DNA of 64,000 bases from an uncultured Flavobacteriales bacterium (lineage in GTDB: Bacteria; Bacteroidota; Bacteroidia; Flavobacteriales_D; Crocinitomicaceae): the NCBI GenBank assembly GCA_937876195.1, contig CALEIK010000034.1, positions 34,266 to 98,265 of the forward strand, in the 5' to 3' direction. Position 1 is the first letter of the stretch; every line of letters begins with the position of its first letter. This document shows, in pieces, positions 8,560 to 18,253 of this stretch. Made by a program: the position numbers and the translations under genes. The notes under the pieces are model-generated. The model ran no database searches, was not told where the DNA came from, and was given only the letters and a program-made list of their open reading frames with translations.

Positions 8560-9984
8560 ATGTCTAAAACAAAAATATACTTTATAGCGATGATTGTTTT
8601 GATGGCAATTGCGTCATGTAAAGCACCAGATCTTGGAAGGCAAGATGTGAATAAGCATGTTCCAGGTAATTTTGGAAGCGCTGTGGATTCTTCCAATAGT
8701 GGATTGCTTCGTTGGAATGAATTCTACAACGATCCGAATTTGGTAGCACTCATCGATTCAGCATTATCAAACAATCAAGAATTGAACATTGTACTTCAAG
8801 AAATTGCCATTTCCCAAAATGAAGTCATGTCACGCAAGGGAGAAATTCTTCCTACGGCGGGAATAAATGCAGGTGCCGGAGTCGATAAAGTCGGACGGTA
8901 CACAACACATGGTGCGCTGGAGGCAACTACAGAAATGGAACCAGGTAAAGAAATGCCAGAGCCTGTGTCAGATTTTATGGTTGGTGTAAAGGCTTCCTGG
9001 GAGGTTGATATCTGGCGGAAGTTAAGAAACGGAAGAGATGCCGCAGCTAAAAGATTTCTAGCTTCGAAGGAAGGGAAGAATTACATGGTGACAAACTTAG
9101 TGGCTGAAATTGCTGAATCCTATTACGATTTGCTTGCTTACGACAACCAATTGGCGATTGTAAATAAAAACATTGAGATTCAAACGAATGCCTTAGAAGT
9201 TGTCAAACTGCAAAAAGCATCAGCCAAGGTCACCGAATTAGCAGTAAAGAAATTTGAAGCTGAAGTATTCAGAACTAAAAGCCTTCAATTCCTAATTCAA
9301 CAAGAAATCGTTGAAGCTGAAAATAGAATTAATTTTTTGGTGGGTCGTTTTCCGCAGCACGTCAATCGATCTTCTTCAGCTTTTTTATCAATGGTTCCAA
9401 CAACGATTCAAGCGGGTGTTCCAATTCAATTACTCGACAATCGACCAGACATACGTCAGGCCGAACACCTCTTAGAAGCCAGTAAATTGGACATTAAAAT
9501 TGCGAAGGCCGATTTCTATCCGAAATTGGAAATTGGAGCACAAACAGGACTTAATGCGTTTAACCCAACGTATATAATTCGCCCACAATCAATTATTTAC
9601 AATGCGGTGGGAGAGCTAGTGGCACCGTTGATTAATCGAAAGGCGATCAAAGCAAGGTACTATAGCGCGAATTCTAAACAGATTCAAGCAATGTATAGTT
9701 ATGAACAAGCCTTGTTAAAGGCATATATTGAAGTAGCCAATCAACTTGCTAAAATTGACAATCTTGAGAAAAGTTATGGATTGAAAGAACAACAAGTTGC
9801 TGCATTGTCTGAATCAATAAGTATATCAGGAGATTTGTTTACTTCTGCAAGAGCCGATTATATGGAGGTTTTAATGACACAGCGGGATGTATTGGAGGCA
9901 AAATTTGAATTGGTGGATACAAAAAAGGAACAACTGACAGCAATGATTTGTGCGTACCGTGCGTTGGGTGGTGGATGGAAATAA
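8560..9984 (+). CDS. RND efflux outer-membrane channel lipoprotein (TolC/OprM family)
   Basis: A 474-residue outer-membrane factor. The N-terminus is a lipoprotein signal ending in ASC before KAPDLG. The two repeated OEP halves are visible, with the first long coiled-coil helix near AVKKFEAEVFRTKSLQ and the typical LLDNRPDIRQAEHLLEA start of the second half near residue 292. It begins 14 bp after the pump gene and is the last gene of the operon, which ends in a hairpin terminator. It should form the trimeric exit duct. Confidence 0.95.
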   Translation: MSKTKIYFIAMIVLMAIASCKAPDLGRQDVNKHVPGNFGSAVDSSNSGLLRWNEFYNDPNLVALIDSALSNNQELNIVLQEIAISQNEVMSRKGEILPTAGINAGAGVDKVGRYTTHGALEATTEMEPGKEMPEPVSDFMVGVKASWEVDIWRKLRNGRDAAAKRFLASKEGKNYMVTNLVAEIAESYYDLLAYDNQLAIVNKNIEIQTNALEVVKLQKASAKVTELAVKKFEAEVFRTKSLQFLIQQEIVEAENRINFLVGRFPQHVNRSSSAFLSMVPTTIQAGVPIQLLDNRPDIRQAEHLLEASKLDIKIAKADFYPKLEIGAQTGLNAFNPTYIIRPQSIIYNAVGELVAPLINRKAIKARYYSANSKQIQAMYSYEQALLKAYIEVANQLAKIDNLEKSYGLKEQQVAALSESISISGDLFTSARADYMEVLMTQRDVLEAKFELVDTKKEQLTAMICAYRALGGGWK

Positions 9985-10020
9985 TATTGAATTGCCAATT
10001 AAAACAATTGGGTTAAATCA

Positions 10021-10055
10021 AAGGTCATTCTATAAACTGTAGAATGGCCTTTTTA
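10021..10055 (+). terminator. Terminator of the efflux operon
   Basis: AAGGTCATTCTA pairs with TAGAATGGCCTT (12 bp, one G-T pair) around a 7-nt loop and is followed by TTTTT. It lies between convergent genes, 36 bp after the channel gene, and could act in both directions. Confidence 0.8.
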
Positions 10056-10058
10056 AGT

Positions 10059-10964
10059 TTATCCCACATCAATGACTGAATGCGTGGAAAGAGGTTTTAC
10101 ATCAATTTCCACATCGATTCTCCCCAAATTTATTCCTGCCCAACCAACTTGGTTAATGAGTACCAATTCTCCGTCAAGATTCTGTTCTTGCGTCGGTTCA
10201 TCTAGAAAGGTATGCGTATGTCCGCCTATGATAAAGTGAATGTTGCGGGTCTTTTGGGCCAAAACTCGATCTGAAACTTTAGAAGAGCTGTATTCATACC
10301 CCAAATGCGAAAGACAAATGATGATATCACATCCTTGTTCTTTCAATTCCGCTGCGCGATCGGTAGCAATTTCTATCGGGTCTAACCATTTGCTTTCACC
10401 ATACAAGCGACCTGGAACCAAACCTTTCAGTTCAACGCCGATCCCAAAAATTCCTATCTTGATGCCACCTTTGGTAATGATTGTACTTTTCTGCGTATGT
10501 CCGTCAATGGGTGTGTTTGTAAAATCGTAATTGGAACATAAAAACGGGAAGCTGCCAAATTGCTTTGCTTTGACGAATCCTTCCATTCCTCCATCAAAAT
10601 CGTGATTTCCCATTGTTGCTGCATCGTAACCCAAAACGGTCATCAGTTTCATTTCCAACACACCGCCATATCTGTTGAAGTAAGGTGTCCCCTGAAAAAT
10701 ATCTCCAGCATCAAGCAACAGCACATTCTCTTGCTCTTCCCGAATTTGATTGATCAATTCAAACCGTCGTGATACACCTCCCTTCCCTGGATATTTGGAA
10801 TGATTGTCGGGAAATGGTTCAATGTTCGAATGTGTATCGTTGGTATGTAACAGCGTAATTTTTTTTGTGGTTCGCTTCAGTGAAGATTGTGCAAATAAGG
10901 TTGGTGCGGTAAGAATACCTCCAGAAATGATGAATGAATTTCGTATAAACTTTCTTCTTTCCAT
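10059..10964 (-). CDS. 5'-nucleotidase-type metallophosphatase (catalytic half)
   Basis: A 301-residue calcineurin-like phosphoesterase matching the N-terminal half of UshA/5'-nucleotidases. Metal-ligand motifs are all present: LLHTNDTHSN, LDAGDIFQG, GNHDFDGG and GGHTHTFLD. The N-terminus MERRKFIRNSF followed by a hydrophobic stretch and LFAQ looks like a Tat signal. ATG 10964 is chosen over an in-frame TTG at 10976 because it supplies the Tat motif and sits one base after the upstream stop. The C-terminal substrate-specificity half is encoded by the gene just upstream, so the two probably work as a pair in the periplasm to dephosphorylate nucleotides. Confidence 0.93.
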   Translation of the reverse strand: MERRKFIRNSFIISGGILTAPTLFAQSSLKRTTKKITLLHTNDTHSNIEPFPDNHSKYPGKGGVSRRFELINQIREEQENVLLLDAGDIFQGTPYFNRYGGVLEMKLMTVLGYDAATMGNHDFDGGMEGFVKAKQFGSFPFLCSNYDFTNTPIDGHTQKSTIITKGGIKIGIFGIGVELKGLVPGRLYGESKWLDPIEIATDRAAELKEQGCDIIICLSHLGYEYSSSKVSDRVLAQKTRNIHFIIGGHTHTFLDEPTQEQNLDGELVLINQVGWAGINLGRIDVEIDVKPLSTHSVIDVG

Positions 10965-10965
10965 C

Positions 10966-11670
10966 TTAAAAGCCAATTCGTTCGTCTTCGTTCCACACCA
11001 GTTCTCCCTGCTCTTTGGCAGCTGCTATCATCGCGTCACGGATTAAAATTCCCGTGTACACAATGGCTAAGTTCTTTTGAAAGAAGTACATTTTATCTCC
11101 ACCGTTGAACAAGTAATCCGAAGTCACAATAAAAAAAGAAGTCTGCCCCGTTTTCAATTCATCAAGAATCAATTTTCCCTCTACAATTCGTGCTCCACCA
11201 ATCGGTTCTCCCCCACTCGCTTTGAGGTAAGCTTCAATTTCTGGTATGGTTTCCAGTGGCATTTCGATAATTACAATTTCATTGTCGAAAGGCATGAGTT
11301 GAAAAATGTCCTTCAGTGCAATATCACCCTGATTTAATGAATTGCGTAACCCGCCAAAATTCAACAAGCTCATGACCGATTTTTCTTGCCCCAAGCTATC
11401 CTTCATTGCGTTTAAAACAACGTCTGCGGCCCAATTGTTCAAACTTCCATTCGGTCTTCCGCGTGTAAAATCATTGGGCGCCGAAGCAATCACTTCGTTC
11501 ATTTCTGCTTCCAACGCTACTTTGTAAGGAGCAACCATTGAATCTACGCTGTTTTCCTTTTCATAATTTGCAGTTACAGGAATCGGTGCTGACTGAACCG
11601 ATAGCGTGGTAACAGAAGAGCAGGCCGAAAGACCTGCTCCACTTAGAAATATGATTAGAAATTTCAACAT
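10966..11670 (-). CDS. 5'-nucleotidase C-terminal domain lipoprotein (substrate-binding half)
   Basis: A 234-residue lipoprotein (lipobox LSAC, then SSVTT) that is all 5_nucleotid_C domain: GRPNGSLNNWAADVV, LNFGGLRNSLNQGDI, LMPFDNEIVII and TSDYLFNGGDKMYFF. In UshA this domain binds the nucleoside base and follows the catalytic domain in one chain. Here it stands alone and is encoded first. It overlaps nothing and its stop is one base before the phosphatase start, so translation is likely coupled. It begins 4 bp after the endonuclease gene, in the same operon. Confidence 0.92.
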   Translation of the reverse strand: MLKFLIIFLSGAGLSACSSVTTLSVQSAPIPVTANYEKENSVDSMVAPYKVALEAEMNEVIASAPNDFTRGRPNGSLNNWAADVVLNAMKDSLGQEKSVMSLLNFGGLRNSLNQGDIALKDIFQLMPFDNEIVIIEMPLETIPEIEAYLKASGGEPIGGARIVEGKLILDELKTGQTSFFIVTSDYLFNGGDKMYFFQKNLAIVYTGILIRDAMIAAAKEQGELVWNEDERIGF

Positions 11671-11674
11671 TCTT

Positions 11675-13969
11675 TTAGTTCACAATCAATTTTCGTTGGG
11701 CAGTTCCCTTCGTTGTTTGAATGTTCACAATATACGAACCTGCATTGAAACCGTCAACATCAACTATTAAATACGCTGCGCTCAACGCATCAACGTTAGC
11801 AACTTCTCTTCCTTGTAAATCAACAATCGTATAACCTGTAATGATTCCATCCGTTGAACGCATTTGCACCTCATCCTTTGCTGGATTTGGATACAATGCA
11901 ACGCTTTCATTCGTCAGTTCGTCAATTCCCGAGGTGCAACCATCGCTGATGTAAGACATATTACTAAAATCAATAAAACATACTAAATCTGTTGAATCAA
12001 TGAATGGATTTCTGTTTCCTTGCAAGTTGTAGATGTACTCGTTACGTGCAATTTCATACGCATCTGGTAAATCAGAGAAGTGCCAATCTTTAATCACTTC
12101 TTGATCTTGTCCGTAAGTAATGATAAAACTAATTGGATCTGGAAAAGGCCAAATTCCGCTTGTTCCGTTGTAAGAAACAGCTTCATACATCATAGCACGT
12201 GCGATATCTCCTTTCATTTCATCACGTGGCTCATAGACTGTTTGTCCATCCGAATTTTGTCCATAAGTACCCCCTAAAAATGAAGATGTTACTGTCACTA
12301 CTTCACCTAATGGATAATTACTTCTTACCGCGTTTACATCAGCAAAATTCACAGGGAACAAGTTAAACTGATCAGTGTATTCTGGTCGCTCTGGGCTATT
12401 CGCTGGATTTGTAGGCATCCATGAATGTGCAAAAACGTGCTCACGGCTATAATCAACTGCTGTCCAATCAAAAGGGCCACTGAACACTTTTCTTTCTCCT
12501 GAGTAAGCACATGTTACGAACGACTGACCTCCAGTAGTATCTTTAACCTCAAATTCCTGCATCATTGTTTGTTTGTACATGAAGTAAGTAATCATCGTAT
12601 GAGGATTAATAATCGCAGTTAAATCACTTATAAACGTAGGAGCCGCTGTTGACAATCCTGCATAATACGATCCGCTGTTCTTTCCTAAACTTGTTACCAT
12701 ATTTGAGGCTGGTGACGTAGTTAGATAGTTTTCAAAACCGTTAGTTCCGTTAAACGCATACACTTCAAAATAATAATCTTGTTCTGCAATGATTCCTCTT
12801 GGTGTGAACGATGTTCCTGATCCAACGTATGCCACTTTCGCATCACCAACCATGTCACCTCTTAGGTAAGTCGTTCCATCTACTGGTGCTCCAGTAATTA
12901 CGCTACCATTTTTCCATAATACAAGGTAACTAGTTGCGCCAGTCCCAGCATTGTATTCACCGCTCAAGGTATAAGCCTCTACTGAAGGAAATGTTAAACC
13001 AGTAGGATTTCCTGTTGGTTCAGTAGCAATATTGTCCGTTCCTACCGCTTCAAAGTTAATGATGTACGGATTTTCATCTGTATCATTCGAACCAATTTCG
13101 ATTGTTGCAAAACGTGAACCTGTTCCACCTGGCGTATACGTTAACGTGTAAGCTGCATCTGATAACGCTGCAATATTTCCAGCGACAATATCTGCTGAGA
13201 AATCACCTGCATCGGTACCGGAGAAAGTGTGTCCAGAAATAACAAGGTCACTTACACCTTGATTTTCAATCGTGATGTTTAACGAAGGTGAATTCCCCAT
13301 AAAATAGTTTGAATTGTGAAGCACAGTATTTCCATCAATTTTCACATTAATTTCAAACGCTGGTGCTACATAAGCCACGATATCATTTAAATCACGCGGT
13401 ACAATTTGATAATTCGCATTGAACTGACCAATTGGTCCTGTGATTGTCACTGGTCCTGCAGGAATAGGTGTTCCAACCATATTCGTTCCCGTGTTGATTC
13501 GAACATCTAAATTGGTTGAACCGTCAGTGACCGTATATGTTGTGTTTCCAGCAAATGTACCTGATTGATTAAATGTAACGTTAATCACTTGCGCCAATTG
13601 AGATTCTTTTGATTCATCAATTGCAGAAAACGGCAATTCCAAAGGCACAGGCTGAATTACTGCCGGTCCATGGTTTACCACATTGGTCACAGTAGAAATT
13701 TCCAATAATCCAGAAAATTCAATCAGTGGTCCTGTCACTGTGATTGAGTCGTATCTGTTCACACCACCAATCGGTCCACCATAGGCAGCAATACCCGCCG
13801 TGTTATCTTGCATGTAACGAATCGGTCCTAACTCAGAACCATTTGTTGCAATTCCGGTAACGGTTACTGTCTGTCCGAGCGCGAAATTTCTCGCATCTTC
13901 AATGTTTGCTTGTCCAAAACCAATTGCTGTGACAGCGATTGCTAGGATTGACATGATTACTTTTTTCAT
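11675..13969 (-). CDS. Secreted endonuclease I with T9SS type A sorting domain
   Basis: A 764-residue multidomain exoenzyme. It has a signal peptide (residues 1-19, cut after GFGQ), a first beta-rich OB-like domain (about 20-190), a choice-of-anchor D domain (about 200-310), a fibronectin-like segment (about 315-425) and an endonuclease I domain (about 430-680). The nuclease shows SREHVFAHSWMP with the His of the beta-beta-alpha-metal finger, then FNLFPVNFADVNAVRSN, EPRDEMKGDIARAM and QGNRNPFID, all typical of the family. The last 75 residues (VALYPNPAKDEV to RKLIVN) are a type A T9SS sorting domain. It should cut extracellular DNA or RNA at the cell surface and is followed by the nucleotidase pair. 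Confidence 0.93.
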   Translation of the reverse strand: MKKVIMSILAIAVTAIGFGQANIEDARNFALGQTVTVTGIATNGSELGPIRYMQDNTAGIAAYGGPIGGVNRYDSITVTGPLIEFSGLLEISTVTNVVNHGPAVIQPVPLELPFSAIDESKESQLAQVINVTFNQSGTFAGNTTYTVTDGSTNLDVRINTGTNMVGTPIPAGPVTITGPIGQFNANYQIVPRDLNDIVAYVAPAFEINVKIDGNTVLHNSNYFMGNSPSLNITIENQGVSDLVISGHTFSGTDAGDFSADIVAGNIAALSDAAYTLTYTPGGTGSRFATIEIGSNDTDENPYIINFEAVGTDNIATEPTGNPTGLTFPSVEAYTLSGEYNAGTGATSYLVLWKNGSVITGAPVDGTTYLRGDMVGDAKVAYVGSGTSFTPRGIIAEQDYYFEVYAFNGTNGFENYLTTSPASNMVTSLGKNSGSYYAGLSTAAPTFISDLTAIINPHTMITYFMYKQTMMQEFEVKDTTGGQSFVTCAYSGERKVFSGPFDWTAVDYSREHVFAHSWMPTNPANSPERPEYTDQFNLFPVNFADVNAVRSNYPLGEVVTVTSSFLGGTYGQNSDGQTVYEPRDEMKGDIARAMMYEAVSYNGTSGIWPFPDPISFIITYGQDQEVIKDWHFSDLPDAYEIARNEYIYNLQGNRNPFIDSTDLVCFIDFSNMSYISDGCTSGIDELTNESVALYPNPAKDEVQMRSTDGIITGYTIVDLQGREVANVDALSAAYLIVDVDGFNAGSYIVNIQTTKGTAQRKLIVN

Positions 13970-14018
13970 TCTTTTTTTATTTAATATGCATCAACTAAAT
14001 GCAATGTTCTTTTTCGTG

Positions 14019-16733
14019 TTAAAATTCAAATCCTAAAGATAGGTTAAATGTAAGTCCTTGTCCCACAAAAACACCTGCGGAATTAATATCAAAGGAAGAT
14101 CCGTTTTGGTTGTTTCTCGCGTCAGAAATATAAAGCGAGTTTAATAAGTTAAATACATTCGCTCGGAATACCAATGCAGTTTTTTTCAACGGCAACGTGT
14201 ATCCAGCGTGCGCGCTCAACAGTCCATACGAAGGGATTTTCCACGATTCTTTTTGCGCATTCGCTCCTGACAAACTAAAGGGATCAAAATTACTGTAGTA
14301 ACGGTCAAAATACGTATATTTTACTTTCACGTAAGCTCCTTTTACAAACGCCCAACGAACGCTTCCTGCATAGGTAGATTGTGCTGCATCTCCTACGTGT
14401 ACTCCTTTTGCATCGAATGTGAATTGTTGTCCAACCACGTCAATCGTTTCAGCTGATTGCCAGGTCCAATCTCCATAACTCGCCATTCCTTCCAACGAAA
14501 GATTTTTCGTTATGCGGTACACCAAATCAACCTCAACTCCCATGTGCAATGCGTCCATACCGTTCACGTTTGCTCTAATAAAACTTGTTGGATCATCTGG
14601 GTCTGGCACAGAAACACCAAATGGAAAGGGTTTATTCTCCCAATATGTAAAATAGCTGTTGACATTACCGCTCAATTTTCTCGATCGATAACCATAACCG
14701 AATTCAAATGCATAGATTTTCTCATTCAAGATCTCTAGGAAAAAGGTGTTGGTATTGTTGTCAATGACATTACTGAATTGAGGCGTTCTGTTTAGATATC
14801 CTAGGTTCAAAAATAGATTGGATTTTTCAGTAACATTGAAATTTGCTCCAGCTTTCACAGTAAATCCACCGATCCATTTCCAGCCTGTTTCGTTGTACAC
14901 CAATTCTTCTGAATCATTCGTGTACGTTTTTCCGTTGTAATCAACCGTATCCTTCGCTCCCACATAAATAATGGTATCACCATCGTGTAATTCCTTCTTT
15001 TCAAAATAATCAACCGCGTTGTACCCATTAAACACCACGGAAACATTTCCAAATGCCGTCCAGCGCCCTTTCGAGAATTCTGCTTGTCCAAATCCACCAG
15101 CCCATTGCATAAATGCATCACGATGATTATGATAAGGCTCCCATCCAACTTTATCACCTTCTACCTTCATTGGATCCGCATCGTTTTGATTTTGTCCATT
15201 CACCCAATAATCACCACCAAGTAAATCCACGAGTTCGGTGTAATGTTCTCCTCGATAATAGCGGTAATCCAATCCTGCAGCAATGTTCCAATTGTCGTTG
15301 GCCATATAATCGATTTGAGAAATTCCACCGATCCACGTATGGTTGTTCACTGCTGCCGTTAAGACTTGTGATGACTTCAATAACTCTGGATCGTATGTAT
15401 TGTCTGCCGTAGTGCCAATAACCATCCCCGCAAACGTCTTGTACTGGTTATTAAAAATGATCTTGTTCCAATCAATACGGCCTAGTGAATCGTAAATGAT
15501 CCCACCAGAATTTCTGGCACGGACTCCGCCACCTCTACCAATGGAAACATACGCCATGTTCGACCAAGAAAGTTTGCTGTTCACTTTCCAAAAATCTTTC
15601 AATGTGATTTGTGGTTTGTGGTAGTAATTTTCACGCTCGTATTTTTCTTTGAAGCTACCGTTTTCATCAGTGTAGTATCCCCAGTGCTGATTGTGTCGAA
15701 TACCCCAGTTTTTTGCATCTGTTGTATCAGCTCCTAAGCTGTGCGCGTATTCCGAATCCCAATAACCAACCGGTTGATTAAACGAACGTTGTGCGTGACG
15801 TTGTGGCGCTCCAAACCCACTCAAGGAAAGCACATGCTTTCCGATTTTCTTTTGAACCTTCAAGTAGTAAAATCCACCTTGGGTGTTCAGTCCATCTACC
15901 CATCCATCTCCTTGTTTGTAGGAACCTGAAAATAGAATTCCCCAACCATTTTTAAGTGTTCCTGATTTATACGAGAGCGATGATCTCAGGAAATTACCTG
16001 TTCCATATTCCTGTCGTACTTTAATTTCTCTTTTGCCACCTGTGTTTTCAGTGATAATGTTCATCGTTCCACCCACCGATGGCATGGCCAATTTTGTTGC
16101 ACCCAATCCTCGTTGTACTTGAATCTGCGAAGTAATTGCATCCAAACCGAACCAGTTCGACCAATACACCCAACCATTTTCCATATCGTTCACCGGCACA
16201 CCGTCAATCATCACCCCCACATTTCTTTGGTCAAATCCACGAATCGTAATTCGCGCATCACCATCACCTCCACCTTGTTGTGTCGCATGAACTCCTGGTT
16301 TTGAATTTAAAACCATTGGCAAGTCTTGAGAACCTAATTCTTCAACGATTTCCTTTTTTGTCAACGTTGAAACTGCAACAGGCGTTTTTCTGTCCTCTGC
16401 AATGTTTGCAATGACGTTTACCTCTTCAATTTCTTGACTTCCTCCAAGAATTACATCATAGAAAAATTTCTCTTGATCCACATTGATTCTAAGTCGCGTT
16501 GTATCGAACGACAACATTGTGATCACCACATTATACTCACCAAACGGCACATCTTTGATGGTGTAATTTCCATCATAATCTGAAATCGCCTTATGATTGT
16601 CAGAGAAAATGATTTTAGCTCCAACAACAGGTTGACTCGTTGCGTTATCGGTTACTTTACCGCTTACTGTTGCTACTTGTGCGTTTGCAGCACCAATAAA
16701 TGCCAATAAAAAGATAGAAAGAAGAAGTCTCAT
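14019..16733 (-). CDS. TonB-dependent outer-membrane receptor
   Basis: A 904-residue receptor. After a signal peptide (AFIGAANAQ) comes a carboxypeptidase-regulatory-like domain (VSGKVTDNATSQPVVGAKI), a plug (TIRGFDQRNVGVMIDGVP, then VQRGLGATKLAMPSVGGT) and a beta-barrel rich in aromatic residues, ending in LGFEF with a terminal Phe. ATG 16733 is chosen; an in-frame TTG at 16748 would add only NNCY before the signal peptide. It lies between the lamin-tail gene and the endonuclease gene, which suggests uptake of products of nucleic acid breakdown or phosphate, but the substrate is not shown by sequence. Confidence 0.93.
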   Translation of the reverse strand: MRLLLSIFLLAFIGAANAQVATVSGKVTDNATSQPVVGAKIIFSDNHKAISDYDGNYTIKDVPFGEYNVVITMLSFDTTRLRINVDQEKFFYDVILGGSQEIEEVNVIANIAEDRKTPVAVSTLTKKEIVEELGSQDLPMVLNSKPGVHATQQGGGDGDARITIRGFDQRNVGVMIDGVPVNDMENGWVYWSNWFGLDAITSQIQVQRGLGATKLAMPSVGGTMNIITENTGGKREIKVRQEYGTGNFLRSSLSYKSGTLKNGWGILFSGSYKQGDGWVDGLNTQGGFYYLKVQKKIGKHVLSLSGFGAPQRHAQRSFNQPVGYWDSEYAHSLGADTTDAKNWGIRHNQHWGYYTDENGSFKEKYERENYYHKPQITLKDFWKVNSKLSWSNMAYVSIGRGGGVRARNSGGIIYDSLGRIDWNKIIFNNQYKTFAGMVIGTTADNTYDPELLKSSQVLTAAVNNHTWIGGISQIDYMANDNWNIAAGLDYRYYRGEHYTELVDLLGGDYWVNGQNQNDADPMKVEGDKVGWEPYHNHRDAFMQWAGGFGQAEFSKGRWTAFGNVSVVFNGYNAVDYFEKKELHDGDTIIYVGAKDTVDYNGKTYTNDSEELVYNETGWKWIGGFTVKAGANFNVTEKSNLFLNLGYLNRTPQFSNVIDNNTNTFFLEILNEKIYAFEFGYGYRSRKLSGNVNSYFTYWENKPFPFGVSVPDPDDPTSFIRANVNGMDALHMGVEVDLVYRITKNLSLEGMASYGDWTWQSAETIDVVGQQFTFDAKGVHVGDAAQSTYAGSVRWAFVKGAYVKVKYTYFDRYYSNFDPFSLSGANAQKESWKIPSYGLLSAHAGYTLPLKKTALVFRANVFNLLNSLYISDARNNQNGSSFDINSAGVFVGQGLTFNLSLGFEF

Positions 16734-16746
16734 GTAACAATTATTC

Positions 16747-16778
16747 AAAAAAAGAGGCCGCTAAACACGACCTCTTTT
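16747..16778 (-). terminator. Hairpin between lamin-tail and TonB-receptor genes
   Basis: On the minus strand AAAAGAGGTCG pairs with CGGCCTCTTTT (11 bp, one G-T pair) around a 7-nt loop and runs into a T tract. It should terminate or attenuate transcription from the lamin-tail gene before the receptor gene. Confidence 0.78.
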
Positions 16779-16792
16779 CTATATAAATTCAC

Positions 16793-17863
16793 CTATTTAA
16801 CAATAATTCTTTTGGTAACCGTAGTTCCCGATTTGTCTGTCAGTTTAACAAAATAAACACCTCGTCTATTTGTTAAATCAACTGCAATAACTGTTTGAGT
16901 ATTGTTCTCCACTTGAAGCACTTGTTGTCCCAAAGCATTGATTACAGAAACTGTTTGAACATTTGCCAGTCCTTTGATGTAAAATTCACCAGTTGACGGG
17001 TTAGGATAAATTGAAACTTTTTCTGCTTTCACTTCATCTACTGACAATGGATTGCATTCGCAATCGTGCTCACCCAATGAATCCCAGTTACCTGTCCACT
17101 GTGGTGTAACACCATCTGCTTGGTACAACGTGTCTCCTGTTACTTCATCAAGACGAACTACCAATGCTGGGATTGAATCGTATTGTAACAACGGATTAAA
17201 CACATAACCCCCGCCTAAAACTTCTGCCAAGCTGTTTTTACCAACCATTACATTTGGCTTACGAATCATAGAGTGATCTTGAGTAACTACTCTATCCGTT
17301 GTGTTGCCACCTTCGGCAGCCGTCATATTATATGGAGATACACTCGACCAACCGTTCGTTCCCATTACCGTATTTTCAGGATCTTGTCCGTCCTTTCCAA
17401 AGAAATCGACCAAAACAGTCCCTACTGCTTGTGGATTAGATGCGGAACCTTTCGCTAACATGATACAATCGTTTCCATTCCAGTACCAAGTGTTAGTTGT
17501 GTTGTATACAGGACAATAAAAGGCATCTGCTTTTTCTTCTAATTCCTCCCAGATCGGAGCCTCTTGACCTGTTCCAAATGGATCTCTTTTATCCAATACA
17601 CCTACGTGTACACCATAAGCTGGAATCGTACCCGTTAATTGCACACTATTAGCTGCTGACGCAGAACCTATACTAGCGCCATTTGAAATACGCGTTACAA
17701 AATAACCACTTAAATTAATTGGATTTGCCGTTGGATTGTATATTTCCAAGGCCTTATTATTACCTACCCCCTCTACATATTCAGAGATAAATAATTCAGT
17801 ACAATTTTGAGCAAATGTCATCGTGCTCAAAAAAGTGCTTAAAACAAGTAATGTTCTTTTCAT
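16793..17863 (-). CDS. Lamin-tail-domain protein with T9SS type A sorting domain
   Basis: A 356-residue exported protein. After the signal peptide (STMTFAQ) it has a lamin-tail domain (ELFISEYVEGVGNNKALEIY, then INLSGYFVTRIS), a family known from bacterial surface proteins often near nucleases and phosphatases. The last 75 residues (VSIYPNPSTGEF to RIIVK) form a T9SS type A sorting domain. ATG 17863 gives a clean signal peptide; a longer frame from 17914 would add a charged leader. It is the first gene of the minus-strand cluster with the receptor, endonuclease and nucleotidase genes. It probably binds or presents polymer at the surface, which is inference. Confidence 0.88.
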   Translation of the reverse strand: MKRTLLVLSTFLSTMTFAQNCTELFISEYVEGVGNNKALEIYNPTANPINLSGYFVTRISNGASIGSASAANSVQLTGTIPAYGVHVGVLDKRDPFGTGQEAPIWEELEEKADAFYCPVYNTTNTWYWNGNDCIMLAKGSASNPQAVGTVLVDFFGKDGQDPENTVMGTNGWSSVSPYNMTAAEGGNTTDRVVTQDHSMIRKPNVMVGKNSLAEVLGGGYVFNPLLQYDSIPALVVRLDEVTGDTLYQADGVTPQWTGNWDSLGEHDCECNPLSVDEVKAEKVSIYPNPSTGEFYIKGLANVQTVSVINALGQQVLQVENNTQTVIAVDLTNRRGVYFVKLTDKSGTTVTKRIIVK

Positions 17864-18253
17864 GAGAATTCGGATTTTATGTTTGTTATTGAAATTACGA
17901 TTGGATAAAGACAAGAAGATGTACTACAAGGAAGAACGCCAAGGAAGGAGTTCTGCTGCGTTAAATCGAATGATTTAGGCAAAATGAGGTACATGTTATA
18001 TCATTCTTCTCTCAATTTTTACTCGCTTGTGGTTTCAGCAAAATGCTTGCTTCAAGGATAACACATTTGAGTTTCAGGACAAAAGTACGACATTCTTGGC
18101 GACCTATCGTTATCAATTTATCAACATAGTGTTAATTGTTTTTAACTATTCTTTTGAACTAGGCACTAAAATATTTATTTGTTATTACCGCTTTTGGTTA
18201 TCGCTTATTTCATAACTTTATCCACTAAAATCTAGAACTCAAAAAACAAACCC
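17864..18253. other. Divergent intergenic region
   Basis: About 390 bp between divergent genes. The minus strand has a TACTTTTG box (18087-18080) that fits TAnnTTTG, about 215 bp before the lamin-tail ATG. On the plus strand a TAACTTTA box (18213-18220) is a weak candidate for the peptidase gene. I see no RNA gene or strong hairpin. Confidence 0.4.

Noticed and set aside
10059..11670. Broken UshA gene (frameshift)
   Set aside because: The order of the halves is reversed and each has its own signal sequence, so this is not a frame break of one gene.
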